Below are positions 19,887 to 21,254 of a stretch of DNA of 21,254 bases, piece by piece. This DNA comes from Acanthaster planci. Taxonomy: Eukaryota > Echinodermata > Asteroidea > Valvatida > Acanthasteridae. The translations under genes were made by a program, and so were the position numbers. Below the pieces are notes generated by a model that saw only the letters and a list, made by a program, of their open reading frames with translations, was not told the DNA's origin and made no database searches. The stretch is from NCBI RefSeq assembly GCF_001949145.1, contig NW_019091552.1, positions 194,645-215,898 of the forward strand. Direction: 5' to 3'. Position 1 is the stretch's first letter, and the number at the start of each line of letters is the position of its first letter.

Positions 19887-20381
19887 TATATTCTTAGCAA
19901 GTGAGGTTCCTTTGCTCGGAGCTGAACTTCCCTGGTGCACAAACGATTATGAAATGCACCTGTCATGGTTGCATCTTTTTTTTTTTTAGAGCGGCAACCA
20001 ACAATAAGTGAATTAATTAACTACTTACATGACTTCCAGCTCTTGTTGTAGCTCAAGGTAACCGACCTGCAAGTAATATGTGAATATCTTACATGACGGG
20101 AGTAAATGACAGCCTCGTAGGATCTGTAAAATATTTGGTGTTTGCAAGACAATTTGTTTTAAATTGGATCACCTGTTATTTTTGAAAAGGGATTTTCTTA
20201 CCCGGCTGCGATCTCACTATCTGCCCTGAGCAAAAGCACCTGTTCATCTGTTGAAAAGTGCGATAATTAGTCTGGAGTGTTCCTTTTGTTGGTAGCGATG
20301 TAGACTTGACTCAAGTCGGGATTTTCAGTGACGTCTGCGTTTGCTCTTTGAATATGGAGGCAGGGCGTGGTTACTTACTTC

Positions 20382-20390
20382 GCGCCCTCT
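20382..20390 (-). promoter_or_regulatory. CTCF-like core AGAGGGCGC, cluster site 4 (reverse)
   Basis: GCGCCCTCT on the plus strand. Read on the minus strand it is GGACACA-AGAGGGCGC-G. It faces the three plus-oriented cores to its left. Confidence 0.35.
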
Positions 20391-21254
20391 TGTGTCCACT
20401 TATTACTGTGAGTTCTGAAACCCTGATTTACTGACTAGTGACACATGTTGTACAATCTTTGACGATGACGCTGGATATCACGATAAAAGATATCTTGTAA
20501 GGGCGCCTCTATATGAGAAGTTATGCGAGCGGCCGAGCTGGGGAAGAACAACGTAAGTCCAACTTGATTCAAGTCTAGTAGCGATGCGACCCCAACGCTC
20601 ACGATAGTTGTTCGTGAACCAGCGACGCACAGTTACTGCAATACAAGGAGCCTCCGTTGCTGAAAAATGGCTCCCTCTCTTGATCCAGCTTGGAGCCCCA
20701 AAACCCCCAAAGCATAATGGTTGCCCAAACTGCGTGCATGCTTGGCCAGCATGGTTGCAGTTTCCGAGCTGCAAAGCAAGAGGAGTTGTCAACATCAATA
20801 CGATTTCCAGACGTTGAACCTCCTGTTTTCAGATATGATTCCCTCTGTGCACATCATCTTCAATTAGTATTGTCTGGCACAGAAGTCTGACACAAAAGTG
20901 AGGTCATGAAGCATAATCGCATATACAAACACCCATACTCGTCGTGCGTGTCATTGACACGAGTCGACTGCAGTAACTTCATGACTCAATGAAGGTTTTC
21001 CTTGAAGTGCTACACATTGTCGCAGAGGCCCCGCGCTCCACGGTATGATTTATTGTTTACTTTTGGCTGTGGAACACTGCTCTTTTAAAAAGGAAAGAGC
21101 ACTTGTCATGCCTGTTCATCTGCAGATGGACCCCGCGTGTACGTTGTTTATTCACTCAGAACGCCCTGAAATTCATGGATTTTAAAATCACCAGATCTTC
21201 GATTTGACCATTGAAAACACCGCTGTAAAACTTAAAACATAAACCATGTCAGTG
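20391..21254. other. Right edge, no supported gene
   Basis: A 106-codon minus-strand ORF (20478-20798) and overlapping plus-strand ORFs (20608-20890) are present without motifs. Structural items are a near-perfect palindrome CGTGTCA-T-TGACACG (20947-20961) and an 8-bp hairpin TGCTCTTT (21078-21085) / AAAGAGCA (21094-21101). Confidence 0.45.

Noticed and set aside
20541-20558. GTAAGT after GAAGAACAAC as a first-exon donor
   Set aside because: The bases before GT do not match the AG preference, and no start codon with an open frame of useful length leads into it.
20478-20798. 106-codon minus-strand ORF with plus-strand ORFs opposite
   Set aside because: Both strands are open because the patch is locally GC-richer. 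No recognisable protein on either strand.
1-21254. CRISPR array, bacterial operon, phage or tRNA array
   Set aside because: No regularly spaced identical repeats, no clustered ORFs with ribosome-binding sites and no cloverleaf-quality tRNA were seen on either strand.

Overview
The window looks like intergenic and/or intronic DNA from an animal nuclear genome. It is AT-rich (roughly 60% A+T by eye), has no long ORF, no tightly packed gene array with ribosome-binding sites, and no rRNA or intact tRNA. It is full of short inverted repeats, decayed transposon-like segments and homopolymer runs. Three exact TAGGCCTA octamers and five exact AGAGGGCGC nonamers (the core of the bilaterian CTCF motif) would fit an invertebrate deuterostome, for example an echinoderm. 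That placement is a memory-based impression, not a demonstration.

Layout. 0.3-1.4 kb: the minus strand carries several consecutive open stretches in different frames that read like one decayed or indel-damaged coding region of unknown family. 2.1-2.5 kb: a 110-codon minus-strand open stretch rich in K, E and Q. 2.5-2.9 kb: a G-tract/C-tract hairpin repeat. 4.4-4.6 kb: a 203-bp palindrome-rich MITE-like element built from GAGTGAAA/TTTCACTC words. 5.6-5.7 kb: a possible minus-strand signal-peptide first exon ending at a strong splice donor. 6.4-6.8 kb: a 112-codon plus-strand open stretch followed by a stem-loop and AATAAA. 8.2 kb: a tiny possible initial exon with a strong start context and donor. 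9.0-9.2 kb: nested inverted repeats. 11.8-12.4 kb: copy A of a dispersed repeat, then the most convincing protein-coding piece (fibronectin-III-like, directly after the repeat) and a further inverted repeat. 12.8-13.6 kb: a GC-richer island with fragmented open frames. 14.5-14.8 kb: a divergent direct repeat of 180-bp period whose second copy holds a tRNA-derived SINE-like box A/B pair. 15.2-15.3 kb: a small GC-rich patch with an E-box palindrome. 17.1 kb: copy B of the dispersed repeat. 18.9-20.4 kb: four CTCF-like cores surrounding a 284-bp MITE-like element with a perfect 20-bp palindrome.

No gene set works together here, and I could not find a clear undescribed system. The best leads are the fragmentary coding candidates, the three MITE-like structures and the CTCF-core cluster. 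All exon calls are unaided readings and are weak unless stated otherwise.
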